A stretch of 64,000 bases of DNA from Sphingobacterium sp. UBA5670 (GCF_002420705.1 NZ_DIIM01000005.1:99925-163924); one strand, 5' to 3'. Numbered from the stretch's first letter, positions 9,461 to 17,219 are shown. Notes: a model not told the origin generated them from the letters alone. Numbers and translations: made by a program.

Positions 9461-9484
9461 GCAAACGTTATCGGTAACGTTTGC
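9461..9484. promoter_or_regulatory. LacI-family operator palindrome
   Basis: Perfect inverted repeat: arms GCAAACGTTA and TAACGTTTGC separated by TCGG. The CGTTA-n-CG-n-TAACG design with a CG centre is that of LacI/GalR-family operators. It lies 76 bp upstream of the pectinesterase-like ORF and about 480 bp upstream of the GH28 operon, and a partial second copy is at 9062. The likely ligand is a pectin breakdown product, by context only. The cognate regulator is not in the window. Confidence 0.7.
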
Positions 9485-9487
9485 TTC

Positions 9488-9670
9488 TGATTCGTACCTT
9501 GTTCGTACCACGCTCGGGCGTGAAGAGGATCAGTGCCATCTTTGACCAATATATGACCAGACAATCCCTGGTAATATATTGCTCAAGATTTGGTTCGAGT
9601 CTGGTTATATTTATTGATAATCCGAAGCGAGTACGAATGAGATCCGAATAAGATCCGGAAAACAACCGAG
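9488..9670. repeat. Fold-back array of 11-bp units (MITE-like or regulatory)
   Basis: Short repeats recur at exactly 11-bp spacing: TTCGTACC at 9491 and 9502, TGACCA at 9543 and 9554, TGGTT at 9591 and 9602, and CGAA-type units at 9624, 9635 and 9646 (GATCCG twice in succession near 9641 and 9652). The TTCG units on the left face the CGAA units on the right, and the inner TGACCAGAC on the left is answered by GTCTGGTTA on the right, so the whole segment is an imperfect inverted repeat. It borders the LacI-type palindrome. A 75-residue minus-strand ORF inside it has no recognisable features. I do not recognise the element. Confidence 0.5.
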
Positions 9671-9792
9671 AAAAATGTCCTTGCGCAATGAACATACTTC
9701 AGAATGAAATGCATTCTGCTAAGTTAAATTGATTTTAAAAGATGATTATAACACAGAAGAATCACATATTGTTTATACGAGGATTAATTGTA

Positions 9793-9823
9793 TTGCATAT
9801 AAAAAGCAATTTCTCTAAGTTTG
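9793..9823 (+). promoter_or_regulatory. murF promoter (Bacteroidota -33/-7 type)
   Basis: TTG at 9793-9795, exactly 20 bp, then TAAGTTTG at 9816-9823, matching the TAnnTTTG -7 element. The 20-bp spacer is nearly identical to those at 14669 (+) and 41814 (-): 19 of 20 bases match the latter. The -7 box covers an in-frame TTG, which rules that codon out as the murF start. Confidence 0.8.
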
Positions 9824-9841
9824 TTCAACAAATTTCTCAAC

Positions 9842-11143
9842 ATGGATATCCAATCACTCTATCAGATTTATAAACAGTATCCGAATATTACGACGGATAC
9901 ACGTAAAATTGAAAAGGATAGTATATTTTTTGCACTAAAAGGAGCCAATTTCAATGGCAATGCTTTCGCTGAGAAAGCACTCGAAATGGGGGCTAAATAT
10001 GTTGTTATTGATGAAGAGGCTTATCAAAAAGGAGAAGCATATATTCTTGTTGGCGATGTGCTAAAAGCACTGCAGCAACTGGCAAATTACCATAGGCATC
10101 AGCTGCATATTCCAATTGTCGGGGTAACAGGGACCAATGGGAAAACGACTACGAAGGAACTATTGTACGCCGTTGTGTCACAGAAGTACAAGGCATATGC
10201 AACAAAAGGAAATCTCAATAATCATATTGGTGTTCCCTTAACATTATTGGCAATCGATGATTCCATTGAGCTTGCAATAATCGAAATGGGGGCGAATCAT
10301 TTGGAGGAAATTGCTTTTTTATGTGGGATTGCTGAACCGACACATGGCTTGATTTCTAACGTTGGTAAAGCACATCTAGAAGGTTTTGGATCTTTTGAGG
10401 GAGTGAAGAAAACCAAAGGCGAACTGTACGATTGGCTGCAAGATCATCAAGGTATATTATTTTTGCAGGCTGATAATCCCCACCTTAAAGAGATGGCTTC
10501 TGCTCGTCGGATAACTGATTTTGTCACTTATGGTTTTTCGGAAAGTAATGATGTGATTGGAAAGCTTCTTAGGGCAAATCCCCTTTTACAAATTGAATGG
10601 CAAAAGAAAGGTGCAGACGAATCTTATGTTGTCGATACCCACTTAACAGGATCTTATAATACCGAAAACTTTCTTGCAGCAATTGCAGTAGGTCTGCATT
10701 TTGGCGTTTCTTCCGCGGCGATCAATCGGGGTATTGAAGGATACACGCCTACCAACAATCGCTCGCAGGTTATGAAAACAGCCTACAATACTTTAATTTG
10801 TGATTATTATAACGCAAATGCAACAAGCATGGCTGCTGCATTGGATAATATTCGGATTATTGAAGCAGCTAAAAAAGCGATTGTATTGGGGGATATGTTT
10901 GAGCTGGGGGCAGAGTCATTTGAAGAACATAAAAAGATTGTCGAAAACGTAAGGTCTATTCCTGCTGATCGCAAGATTTTTGTCGGGAAAGAGTTTTTCT
11001 CCCATAAATACGATGGTGGAGAGTTTTATGAGACAACTGCCGAAGCAAAGGAAAAGCTCCAGGAAAAACCGATTACGGATGCAACAGTCCTATTGAAAGC
11101 GTCACGGGGCATGGCTTTTGAAAATCTGGTCGAAATGCTCTAA
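9842..11143 (+). CDS. murF: UDP-N-acetylmuramoyl-tripeptide--D-alanyl-D-alanine ligase MurF
   Basis: Cytoplasmic Mur ligase adding D-Ala-D-Ala to UDP-MurNAc-tripeptide, the last soluble step of peptidoglycan precursor synthesis. The Mur ligase order is clear: N-terminal substrate domain, ATP-binding GVTGTNGKTTTKE, central AIIEMGANHLEEI and NVGKAHLEGFGS motifs, and a C-terminal domain with NNRSQVM, DYYNANATSM and VLGDMFELG. 433 residues, normal length. I start it at the ATG at 9842 (MDIQSLYQ); a TTG seven codons upstream lies inside the -7 promoter box. It is monocistronic: the 340 bp downstream contain no ORF. Confidence 0.95.
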   Translation: MDIQSLYQIYKQYPNITTDTRKIEKDSIFFALKGANFNGNAFAEKALEMGAKYVVIDEEAYQKGEAYILVGDVLKALQQLANYHRHQLHIPIVGVTGTNGKTTTKELLYAVVSQKYKAYATKGNLNNHIGVPLTLLAIDDSIELAIIEMGANHLEEIAFLCGIAEPTHGLISNVGKAHLEGFGSFEGVKKTKGELYDWLQDHQGILFLQADNPHLKEMASARRITDFVTYGFSESNDVIGKLLRANPLLQIEWQKKGADESYVVDTHLTGSYNTENFLAAIAVGLHFGVSSAAINRGIEGYTPTNNRSQVMKTAYNTLICDYYNANATSMAAALDNIRIIEAAKKAIVLGDMFELGAESFEEHKKIVENVRSIPADRKIFVGKEFFSHKYDGGEFYETTAEAKEKLQEKPITDATVLLKASRGMAFENLVEML

Positions 11144-11154
11144 CTATTTAAGCC

Positions 11155-11315
11155 CATCTTATGGACAGCTAGGGTAGACGTTCGAGTTCCAGCTAGTTTG
11201 CTGCCGAGGTGCGGCTTCAATGAAAGCATTTAAAAAGGCGGATTCAACGTGGACTCACTGTTGAGTTATCCTGCTCACATGTCGAAGTTAGTGTGAAGCT
11301 GTCCGGTAGCTGGTG
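11155..11315. ncRNA. Candidate structured RNA between murF and truA
   Basis: No ORF, but many nested complementary segments. GGACAGCT (11163-11170) pairs with AGCTGTCC (11297-11304) and would close a junction holding two hairpins that abut without gaps: 11240-11271 (GGAT/ATCC, CAAC/GTTG, GTG/CAC around a GACT loop) and 11275-11296 (TCACA/TGTGA). CCAGCTA (11189-11195) is complementary to TAGCTGG (11307-11313), crossing the closing helix as a pseudoknot would. It does not match my recall of RNase P, tmRNA, SRP or 6S RNA. Strand is undecided, and no clear promoter is visible on either side. Confidence 0.35.
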
Positions 11316-11466
11316 AGAAACTGGATGCTATATTTCCCGAATAAATCGTCAAAAAAATCAAGAAAAAGGGATCCTTACAGGAGGCAGTTTTGTCATGTAA
11401 GGATTAAATAATGGCAAAAGTTGGCAAATTCATAGCGTCGGGAAATAAAGCTCATTTGGAAAAACG

Positions 11467-11474
11467 TACCTTTG
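11467..11474 (+). promoter_or_regulatory. truA -7 box
   Basis: TACCTTTG fits TAnnTTTG and ends nine bases before the truA ATG. No TTG is found 19-21 bp upstream, so the -33 part is weak. Confidence 0.45.
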
Positions 11475-11483
11475 TGACGTATA

Positions 11484-12239
11484 ATGAATAAAAGACGTTT
11501 TTTTTTGGAAATAGCCTATTTTGGGCAGGCTTATCATGGTTGGCAGATTCAGAACAACGCCATTTCGGTGCAAGAAGTGCTAAATAAAGCACTGGAAATC
11601 TTGCTGCGGGAGCCCATTGAAACAACTGGGGCCGGTCGTACAGATACAGGTGTTCATGCGAAGCAATTGTATGCACATTTTGATGCGGCTCCTGTGGGTA
11701 TATTGCAAAAAGCAGATCGTTTTATTCATTCCCTTAATGCTTTATTGCCCTTTGATGTGGCCGTTAAACGTTTGATTGAAGTTGAGGCCGAAGCACATGC
11801 GCGTTTTGATGCTATACAAAGATCGTACGAATATCATCTTCATTTTCATAAAGATCCTTTCATATATCCCTATTCATGTTTTATGCGAGATCGTCCGGAT
11901 GTAGAAAAAATGAATGAAGCGGCAAAATTTTTATTAGGAAAGCAGGATTTTGAATGCTTTAGTAAGTCTCATACTCAGGTGTTTACAAATATTTGCGATA
12001 TTCGTAGAGCTGAGTGGGTCTGGGATACCGAACAACACTTGGTCTTTCACATCACAGCCGATCGCTTCTTGCGCAACATGGTTCGCGCCATCGTGGGCAC
12101 ATCGCTGGAAATAGGATTGAAAGGCAAACCGGTATCGTTTATGCATGAGGTAATTCAAAGCAAAAACCGTGGCAAAGCGGGTGTTTCCGTGCCAGCACAT
12201 GGGTTGTATTTAACAGAAGTGGCATATCCATATATATAG
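11484..12239 (+). CDS. truA: tRNA pseudouridine(38-40) synthase TruA
   Basis: Isomerises uridines 38-40 in the anticodon arm of many tRNAs. The 251 residues carry the TruA catalytic motif GAGRTDTGVHA with nucleophile D54, the opening FFLEIAYFGQAYHGWQIQ, and the C-terminal FLRNMVRAIVGT motif. Length is typical. A -7 box TACCTTTG ends nine bases before the ATG, so the transcript leader would be only a few bases long. An ABC exporter gene begins eight bases after the stop and is probably cotranscribed. Confidence 0.95.
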   Translation: MNKRRFFLEIAYFGQAYHGWQIQNNAISVQEVLNKALEILLREPIETTGAGRTDTGVHAKQLYAHFDAAPVGILQKADRFIHSLNALLPFDVAVKRLIEVEAEAHARFDAIQRSYEYHLHFHKDPFIYPYSCFMRDRPDVEKMNEAAKFLLGKQDFECFSKSHTQVFTNICDIRRAEWVWDTEQHLVFHITADRFLRNMVRAIVGTSLEIGLKGKPVSFMHEVIQSKNRGKAGVSVPAHGLYLTEVAYPYI

Positions 12240-12247
12240 AATTTAAC

Positions 12248-14011
12248 GTGAGTCAAGATAAAATAACAGGCAAAACCTACGATATCAATTTGTTGAAGCG
12301 AATGAGCCGCTATATGCGTCCCTATCATACTGCATTTTGGATATCGGTCGTTCTAACGATATTACTGGCCGCTGTGGCCCCCGCTCTACCGATGCTTATT
12401 CAGCATACATTAGATAACTATATCCTAAATTTCGATACCAACGGATTGTCCCTGATGTTGATTGCTATGTTGGCCTTGGTCATCTTGCAGACTTTAATCC
12501 GATATTATCATACCTTAATGACAAATACCCTTGGGCAATCCGTTATTCGTGATATTCGGATTCAGGTATTTAATCACATCGTCCAGCTACGTTTAAAATA
12601 TTTTGACCGTACGGCGCTAGGAAAGTTGATTACGCGCACGATCTCTGATTTAGAGACGCTTTCTAACATTTTCTCTGAAGGGTTAATACAGATTATCGGC
12701 GATTTATTGCAATTGGTTGTTATTTTGGTCGTTATGTTTTACTCCGACTGGAAGCTGACATTAATTGTTTTGATCCCTATGCCTTTGATGGTGGCGGCAA
12801 CCTATGTGTTTAAAGAGGCGATGAAATCTGCTTTTATCGATGTAAGGAAATGGGTTTCTAATTTAAATACCTTTTTACAGGAGCACATCACCGGTGTCGG
12901 TATTATCCAATATTTTGCGCGTGAAAAGCAGGAAATGGATAAGTTTAAGGAGATTAATGCCCAGCATCGGAATGCTCACATTCGCACTAATTGGTACTTT
13001 TCCATCTTTTTTCCTGTCCTGGAAATTATCATGGCTATTGCGCTAGGATTATTGGTATGGTTTGGTTCCAAACAAATTATGGGCGATGTGATATCTCCAG
13101 GTGTAGTTGTAGCCTTCATCATGTACATCAATATGATCTTTAGGCCGATTCGGGAACTTATTGATAAATTCAATACACTTCAGATGGGTATGGTAAGTGC
13201 AGAACGTATTTTTGAAGTCTTAGATACGGATGAAAAAACGCCTAATTTGGGAACGCTGAAACCTGCACATATCAACGGAGAAATTGCATTTCGCGATGTT
13301 TGGTTTGCTTATAATGAGGAAAACTGGGTATTGAAAGACGTTAATTTTAAGGTTAATCCAGGAGAAACCTTGGCTTTGGTCGGGGCTACCGGAGCAGGAA
13401 AATCTTCTTCCATCAATATTCTAAGTCGATTCTATGAAATCAATAAAGGAGAGATTTTATTGGATGGAGTTAATATTCGGGATTATGATCTTGATTATTT
13501 AAGAAATACAATCGCGACCGTGTTACAGGATGTATTTCTCTTTTCGGATAGTGTCATCAATAATATTACCTTAGGTGATCCTGCAATATCTAGAGAACAG
13601 GTTATCGAAGCAGCAAAAGAAGTGGGTGCGCACGATTTTATTATGCGGCTTCCTGGTGGATATGATTATGACGTGAAAGAACGTGGAGCAACCTTATCTG
13701 CAGGACAGGCGCAATTGATTTCTTTTATACGTGCATTAGTCCACGATCCTAGAATCCTTATTTTGGATGAAGCGACTTCTTCAGTGGATACCGAGACAGA
13801 AGAGATGATCCAGCATGCGATCGATAATTTAATGAAGGGCAGAACGTCTATTGTTATCGCCCACCGCTTGTCCACCATTCAAAAGGCGGACAAGATTATT
13901 GTGTTGGATAAAGGCGAAATAAAAGAAATCGGAACCCACCAGGAGCTATTGTCTTTTGATGGCTACTATAAAAAATTATACGATCTGCAATTTCATTCTG
14001 CGGGTATTTAA
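12248..14011 (+). CDS. ABC exporter, fused permease and ATPase (MsbA-like)
   Basis: A half-transporter of the type-IV ABC exporter fold; it would dimerise in the inner membrane and pump lipids, drugs or peptides outward. Residues ~25-310 form the six-helix membrane domain; residues ~345-580 form the ATPase with Walker A GATGAGKSS, Walker B ILILDEATSSVDTE and the H-loop IVIAHRLST. The ABC signature reads LSAGQ instead of LSGGQ, a conservative change also seen in one half of some heterodimeric exporters. Start is a GTG at 12248, eight bases after truA; a Met at codon 15 is possible. The substrate cannot be told from the sequence, and no partner subunit is adjacent. Confidence 0.9.
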   Translation: MSQDKITGKTYDINLLKRMSRYMRPYHTAFWISVVLTILLAAVAPALPMLIQHTLDNYILNFDTNGLSLMLIAMLALVILQTLIRYYHTLMTNTLGQSVIRDIRIQVFNHIVQLRLKYFDRTALGKLITRTISDLETLSNIFSEGLIQIIGDLLQLVVILVVMFYSDWKLTLIVLIPMPLMVAATYVFKEAMKSAFIDVRKWVSNLNTFLQEHITGVGIIQYFAREKQEMDKFKEINAQHRNAHIRTNWYFSIFFPVLEIIMAIALGLLVWFGSKQIMGDVISPGVVVAFIMYINMIFRPIRELIDKFNTLQMGMVSAERIFEVLDTDEKTPNLGTLKPAHINGEIAFRDVWFAYNEENWVLKDVNFKVNPGETLALVGATGAGKSSSINILSRFYEINKGEILLDGVNIRDYDLDYLRNTIATVLQDVFLFSDSVINNITLGDPAISREQVIEAAKEVGAHDFIMRLPGGYDYDVKERGATLSAGQAQLISFIRALVHDPRILILDEATSSVDTETEEMIQHAIDNLMKGRTSIVIAHRLSTIQKADKIIVLDKGEIKEIGTHQELLSFDGYYKKLYDLQFHSAGI

Positions 14012-14533
14012 TTAAGCGATAATACTTTCCTTGGGGATAGTTTCTTCGTCTTCGATGCGTGTGTTTGCTTTAATTTCGGAACCCCGGCCCACCAGGACGT
14101 TTGCACCGACAGAGACATTTGGGCCAATATTGACAAAATCTTCAATAATGGTGTTGCTTTCGATAACCGCGGACCCCGCTATAATGCAATGGTTGCCTAT
14201 TTGTACATCTGGAGCAATAGAAGCACCGGGGAGTATAATGGTACCCTCCCCAATCTCAGCTCTTTTTGATACATAGGCTTTGGGGTGAATGAGGGTTTGG
14301 AAATTCCAATCTGCATTTTCCGAGACGATCCGTTCGCGAAGACCTGGATTCTTGACTGCTACGAAAAAGTCTTCTTCAGCATCTTTGATTTGGTGATGAA
14401 GTTGAACCTCATAGTCAAAAACGTCTTCAATTAACAGCGATTTGTCAATAAGGCCACCAATTTCAATCGCTAAATCTTCTGCCACATCTACCGCTGTTTT
14501 AGCGTGCGCGGTTGCACCGTATATGTATAGCAT
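14012..14533 (-). CDS. NeuD/PglD-family sugar O-acyltransferase
   Basis: Acetyltransferase-like protein of the sialic-acid/bacillosamine O-/N-acetyltransferase family. Residues ~1-75 form the small nucleotide-like N-terminal domain (LYIYGATAHAKTAVDVAE); from about residue 85 a left-handed beta-helix of hexapeptide repeats follows (GEGTIILPGASIAPDVQIG and on to SEIKANTRI). I start at the ATG at 14531-14533, giving 173 residues. A longer frame to 14674 exists, but it would add an unrelated 47-residue tail and run into the divergent promoter at 14669. A TATCTTTG -7-like box lies just upstream of the chosen start. No glycan genes are adjacent, so the acceptor is unknown. It converges on the ABC exporter gene, ending directly after its stop. 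Confidence 0.8.
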   Translation of the reverse strand: MLYIYGATAHAKTAVDVAEDLAIEIGGLIDKSLLIEDVFDYEVQLHHQIKDAEEDFFVAVKNPGLRERIVSENADWNFQTLIHPKAYVSKRAEIGEGTIILPGASIAPDVQIGNHCIIAGSAVIESNTIIEDFVNIGPNVSVGANVLVGRGSEIKANTRIEDEETIPKESIIA

Positions 14534-14668
14534 GATATTTTTTTGCGCAAAGATAAAGCTTTCCGAAAAGAAGCTCTTTGATATGATGTAAAAAAATGCA
14601 ACAAAATAAGGGGTCTGATTGTTTTGATATTTAAAGAGCTTGGGAATTATTTTTCGATCGCAATTATA

Positions 14669-14699
14669 TTGCATATAAAGATCAATTTATCTAAGTTTG
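14669..14699 (+). promoter_or_regulatory. Promoter of the DUF4293 gene
   Basis: TTG at 14669-14671, 20 bp, TAAGTTTG at 14692-14699. The spacer differs at two of 20 positions from that of the 41814 promoter, and the 10 bp AATTATATTG ahead of it is identical there. The start codon is 21 bases downstream of the -7 box. Confidence 0.8.
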
Positions 14700-14720
14700 T
14701 TGGTATACAAAAATTAAACT

Positions 14721-15203
14721 ATGATTCAACGTATCCAAACTGTTTATTTGCTAATAGCAGGATTAGTTATATTCGGCTTATTTCTATTTCCCTATGTTAA
14801 TTATAGCGATTTGGTCGGCCTGGGGAAAAATGTCAAAGTGACTGGCGTATATAGTGTTGCTGCAGGTCAGCCGGTACACGAGGGTGGATTTGGTTATATT
14901 CTTCAAACTGTAGCGACTGTGCTTTTAGGAGGGCTCCCAATATTCACGATATTCAAATTTAAAAAACGTAAGGTTCAGCTTTTGCTTATTTGGGTTGAAA
15001 TTGTCGCTATTATCTTGTTTGCTATATGGTTGTATTCCTCTGCGAGTACACATCTTACAACAGTAGGACAGTTTTTGGGTGCAGGAAACATTGGCGTAGG
15101 ATTCTTTTTGTTGCCAATTTCAATTATATTTTGTGCATTAGCCCTAGGTGGGGTGCGTAAAGATGAAAAGTTGATCCGGTCTGCCGATCGATTGCGGGCA
15201 TAA
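14721..15203 (+). CDS. DUF4293 inner-membrane protein
   Basis: A 160-residue membrane protein of the DUF4293 family, found almost only in Bacteroidota; function unknown. It opens with the family motif MIQRIQTVYLL. Four hydrophobic segments are visible (about residues 7-27, 53-75, 90-108 and 120-142) with short polar loops, and a basic cytoplasmic tail (KDEKLIRSADRLRA). It has its own strong promoter (14669) and a factor-independent terminator (15231), so it is a single-gene unit. Confidence 0.8.
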   Translation: MIQRIQTVYLLIAGLVIFGLFLFPYVNYSDLVGLGKNVKVTGVYSVAAGQPVHEGGFGYILQTVATVLLGGLPIFTIFKFKKRKVQLLLIWVEIVAIILFAIWLYSSASTHLTTVGQFLGAGNIGVGFFLLPISIIFCALALGGVRKDEKLIRSADRLRA

Positions 15204-15230
15204 TTTTGAAATAATAATACAATAATAGTT

Positions 15231-15256
15231 AAAGCCACGAAGACCGTGGCTTTTTT
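15231..15256 (+). terminator. Terminator after the DUF4293 gene
   Basis: Stem AAAGCCACG/CGTGGCTTT with a five-base loop, followed by a run of T. It sits 28 bp after the stop codon. Confidence 0.85.
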
Positions 15257-15270
15257 AAATATAATATGAT

Positions 15271-15735
15271 ATGAACGTTTTTTTTAGATATGTTGTTGTC
15301 TTGATGTTCTTCCTTGGCGGTGGGTTTGTAAAGGCTCAGTCGGCAGATTCATTGCTGGTTGTTGACGATATTCAATTCGATGTAAAGGAATTTCACGTAG
15401 ATGAGCCTAAGAATGAATTGGTGATCAATTTGTTTGCTATATCTTATAGTACCGATCCTCGGGAATATAAAATGAATACCTTCTCTACACAAGTGTTGGA
15501 TCAGAAGAAACAGTCCCATTTTTTTTCAACGATTCAGATGGGAAATGTTTTGGTTAAATTTGCAGATAAACAGAATTATCTGCACTATTTGCTAGAAGAA
15601 GATAAGCCAGTCGATATACAGGTCGTGGTAAAGGATTGGAAGAAATCTGATAAGCCGGCGATGATTAAGCTTGTATTCGAAAGTAGTGCGGAAGAGGGTG
15701 AATTTCAGGAAGTGTCAATTCCATTAAAGAAATAA
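15271..15735 (+). CDS. Secreted protein of unknown function
   Basis: A 154-residue protein I do not recognise. Residues 1-23 form a clear signal peptide (hydrophobic VVVLMFFLGGGF, cleavage after KAQ). The mature part is rich in charged residues and alternating beta-strand patterns, with no cysteines and no catalytic-looking motif, so a small periplasmic beta-structured protein is plausible. It stands between two terminators. The neighbouring minus-strand gene converges on it and shares the terminator at 15754. Reality of the gene is supported by the signal peptide and coding-like composition. Confidence 0.7.
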   Translation: MNVFFRYVVVLMFFLGGGFVKAQSADSLLVVDDIQFDVKEFHVDEPKNELVINLFAISYSTDPREYKMNTFSTQVLDQKKQSHFFSTIQMGNVLVKFADKQNYLHYLLEEDKPVDIQVVVKDWKKSDKPAMIKLVFESSAEEGEFQEVSIPLKK

Positions 15736-15753
15736 ATACGTTGCGGTTAAGAC

Positions 15754-15793
15754 AAAAAAGGTCGTTGGGTGATAATTCCAACGACCTTTTTTT
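15754..15793. terminator. Bidirectional terminator
   Basis: Stem AAAGGTCGTTGG/CCAACGACCTTT with a nine-base loop, flanked by A-run and T-run, between two convergent genes. It can end transcription from both sides. Confidence 0.9.
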
Positions 15794-15805
15794 CCTTTAT
15801 AGCTA

Positions 15806-16345
15806 TTATCGATTATATCGGATCTGTTGTTTGTCCATCATTCCCATCTGATCTTTCATCATTTTGATCTGATCAGCTAATAATTTATTCTTATCTGCTT
15901 TTTTTGCTTCTTGAAGAAGTTTCTCCGCTTCCCGCTTATTGCGCTTTGCCATTGCTACGCCTGCTAGGCTTAATTTTGCCAGAGCGATGTTGTGGTCCAT
16001 GTGTAAACCCAATGCCAATGCTTTCTTGAAATATTTTTCAGATTGCATAGGAGCACGTTGCGATTCGATCAGTCCGATCAGCATGTTGTAGTAACCGTGT
16101 TGCTGTGGGATCAATTGCTTTTCGTAGTTCGTGATTTTGCCCAGCCATTTTTCAGCTGCGGCCATATTTTGTTTGCGCATATACCATTGCGCAATCAGCA
16201 TATATTCATGAAAAAATACAGTGACAAAACCTAAGATCGTGATCAAGATACCTAAGATTCCCCATCCCCAATTCCCAGTCCAGAATAAGGCAACTGTTCC
16301 GATAAGCAATGCACTGCAAATAATGATTCTAACGAGATTTGACAT
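15806..16345 (-). CDS. Membrane-anchored TPR-like protein
   Basis: A 179-residue protein with two adjacent N-terminal membrane segments (about residues 5-21 and 24-45) and a cytoplasmic helical part with TPR character: AAEKWLGKITNYEKQL, AEKYFKKALALGLHMDHNIALAKLSLAGVAMAKRN-like helical pairs, then a lysine-rich helix and a methionine-rich end. Function unknown; such proteins usually act as protein-binding scaffolds. I chose the ATG at 16343-16345 (MSNLVRII); the open frame continues 60 codons upstream but that segment is cysteine- and asparagine-rich, unlike coding sequence, and would overlap the ung promoter. Confidence 0.65.
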   Translation of the reverse strand: MSNLVRIIICSALLIGTVALFWTGNWGWGILGILITILGFVTVFFHEYMLIAQWYMRKQNMAAAEKWLGKITNYEKQLIPQQHGYYNMLIGLIESQRAPMQSEKYFKKALALGLHMDHNIALAKLSLAGVAMAKRNKREAEKLLQEAKKADKNKLLADQIKMMKDQMGMMDKQQIRYNR

Positions 16346-16508
16346 AAATCTTTGTTTAAAATATTTGTATTCAATTTGATTCTGCAAATATCCGTTAATT
16401 TCACCGTTTAAGCAAAGGTTCAAGTGCTTATTTTGTAAAAATGTGTTTTTCCGAAAGCTGGATGTGCTTATGCAGGGGAGCGGTTCTCCTAATTTTCTTT
16501 TTGTACAC

Positions 16509-16540
16509 TTTGTCTTTATACCCAACTTTATCTATGTTTG
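16509..16540 (+). promoter_or_regulatory. ung promoter
   Basis: TTTG at 16509-16512, 20 bp, TATGTTTG at 16533-16540. Only four bases separate the -7 box from the ung ATG, so transcription should begin at or within the start codon, giving a leaderless mRNA. Confidence 0.7.
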
Positions 16541-16544
16541 AATT

Positions 16545-17219
16545 ATGGAAAAACAATACGATGATTCTTGGGCTCCTGTGTTAAAGCCTTTGTTCGGTCA
16601 GCCTTATATGAAACAGCTGTCTACTTTTGTACAGGAAGAGCGACAACAGACGAAAGTGTTTCCGTCGGCAAATCTGGTGATGAACGCTTTTAAGCTGACA
16701 CCGTTGGATCAGGTCAAAGTAGTCATCCTAGGGCAGGATCCTTACCACAATGATGGGCAGGCACACGGTCTGTCATTCTCTGTGCCGGAAGGGATTGCAC
16801 TGCCACCATCTTTGAAAAATATTTTTAAGGAGTTACAAGACGATATCCCCGGGTTTGTCGAGCCGCGTTCTGGTGATTTGACCTCCTGGGCCAAACAGGG
16901 GGTGTTGTTGCTAAACGCAACATTGACTGTACGGGCGCATTTGGCAGGTTCGCATCAGAAAAGAGGTTGGGAGATTTTTACGGACAGCATTATTCATGCG
17001 ATTTCGGAGCGTTGCGAGCACGTGGTGTTTCTATTGTGGGGAAGTTACGCGCAAAAGAAAAGTGCGCTCATTGATGCAAAGAAACATCTTATTTTAACAG
17101 CAGTGCATCCTTCGCCGCTGTCTGTCTATCGTGGTTTCTTTGGTAGTAAGCATTTCTCACGTGCAAACCAATACTTAATAGCTCATGATAAAACCCCAAT
17201 CGATTGGCGTTTGGTCTGA
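16545..17219 (+). CDS. ung: Uracil-DNA glycosylase Ung
   Basis: Family-1 uracil-DNA glycosylase, removing uracil from DNA as the first step of base excision repair. The 224 residues carry the water-activating motif GQDPYH with D65, the LLLNATLTV motif, and the C-terminal HPSPLS loop with its catalytic histidine near residue 187. Length is typical. The gene is alone, with a promoter almost touching its start codon and a long imperfect hairpin downstream. Confidence 0.97.
   Translation: MEKQYDDSWAPVLKPLFGQPYMKQLSTFVQEERQQTKVFPSANLVMNAFKLTPLDQVKVVILGQDPYHNDGQAHGLSFSVPEGIALPPSLKNIFKELQDDIPGFVEPRSGDLTSWAKQGVLLLNATLTVRAHLAGSHQKRGWEIFTDSIIHAISERCEHVVFLLWGSYAQKKSALIDAKKHLILTAVHPSPLSVYRGFFGSKHFSRANQYLIAHDKTPIDWRLV

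Larger units (their letters stand above)
9386..9841. other. Intergenic region between pectin locus and murF
   Basis: 456 bp with no convincing gene. It holds, in order, the LacI-type palindrome (9461), the 11-bp-unit array (9488-9670), a small inverted repeat with arms CAGAATG/CATTCTG (9700-9718), and the murF promoter (9793-9823). Confidence 0.7.
11144..11483. other. Intergenic region murF-truA
   Basis: 340 bp without a gene. Besides the candidate RNA (11155-11315) it holds a hairpin with arms CCTTACA/TGTAAGG around 11373-11402 and a -7 box TACCTTTG at 11467-11474, nine bases before the truA start codon. Confidence 0.6.

Noticed and set aside
9468..9695. 75-residue minus-strand open frame within the 11-bp-unit array
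   Set aside because: No family resemblance, no start context, and the frame is explained by the repeat composition.
9821..9841. TTG start seven codons upstream for murF
   Set aside because: The codon is part of the -7 box TAAGTTTG, so it is not transcribed; the ATG at 9842 fits MurF length.
14534..14674. Longer start for the NeuD-like gene
   Set aside because: Adds 47 residues unlike the family and overlaps the divergent DUF4293 promoter; the inner ATG gives the usual start MLYIYGA.
16346..16525. Sixty-codon extension of the TPR-like membrane protein
   Set aside because: Composition is unlike coding sequence and it covers the ung promoter; the inner Met directly precedes the membrane helices.
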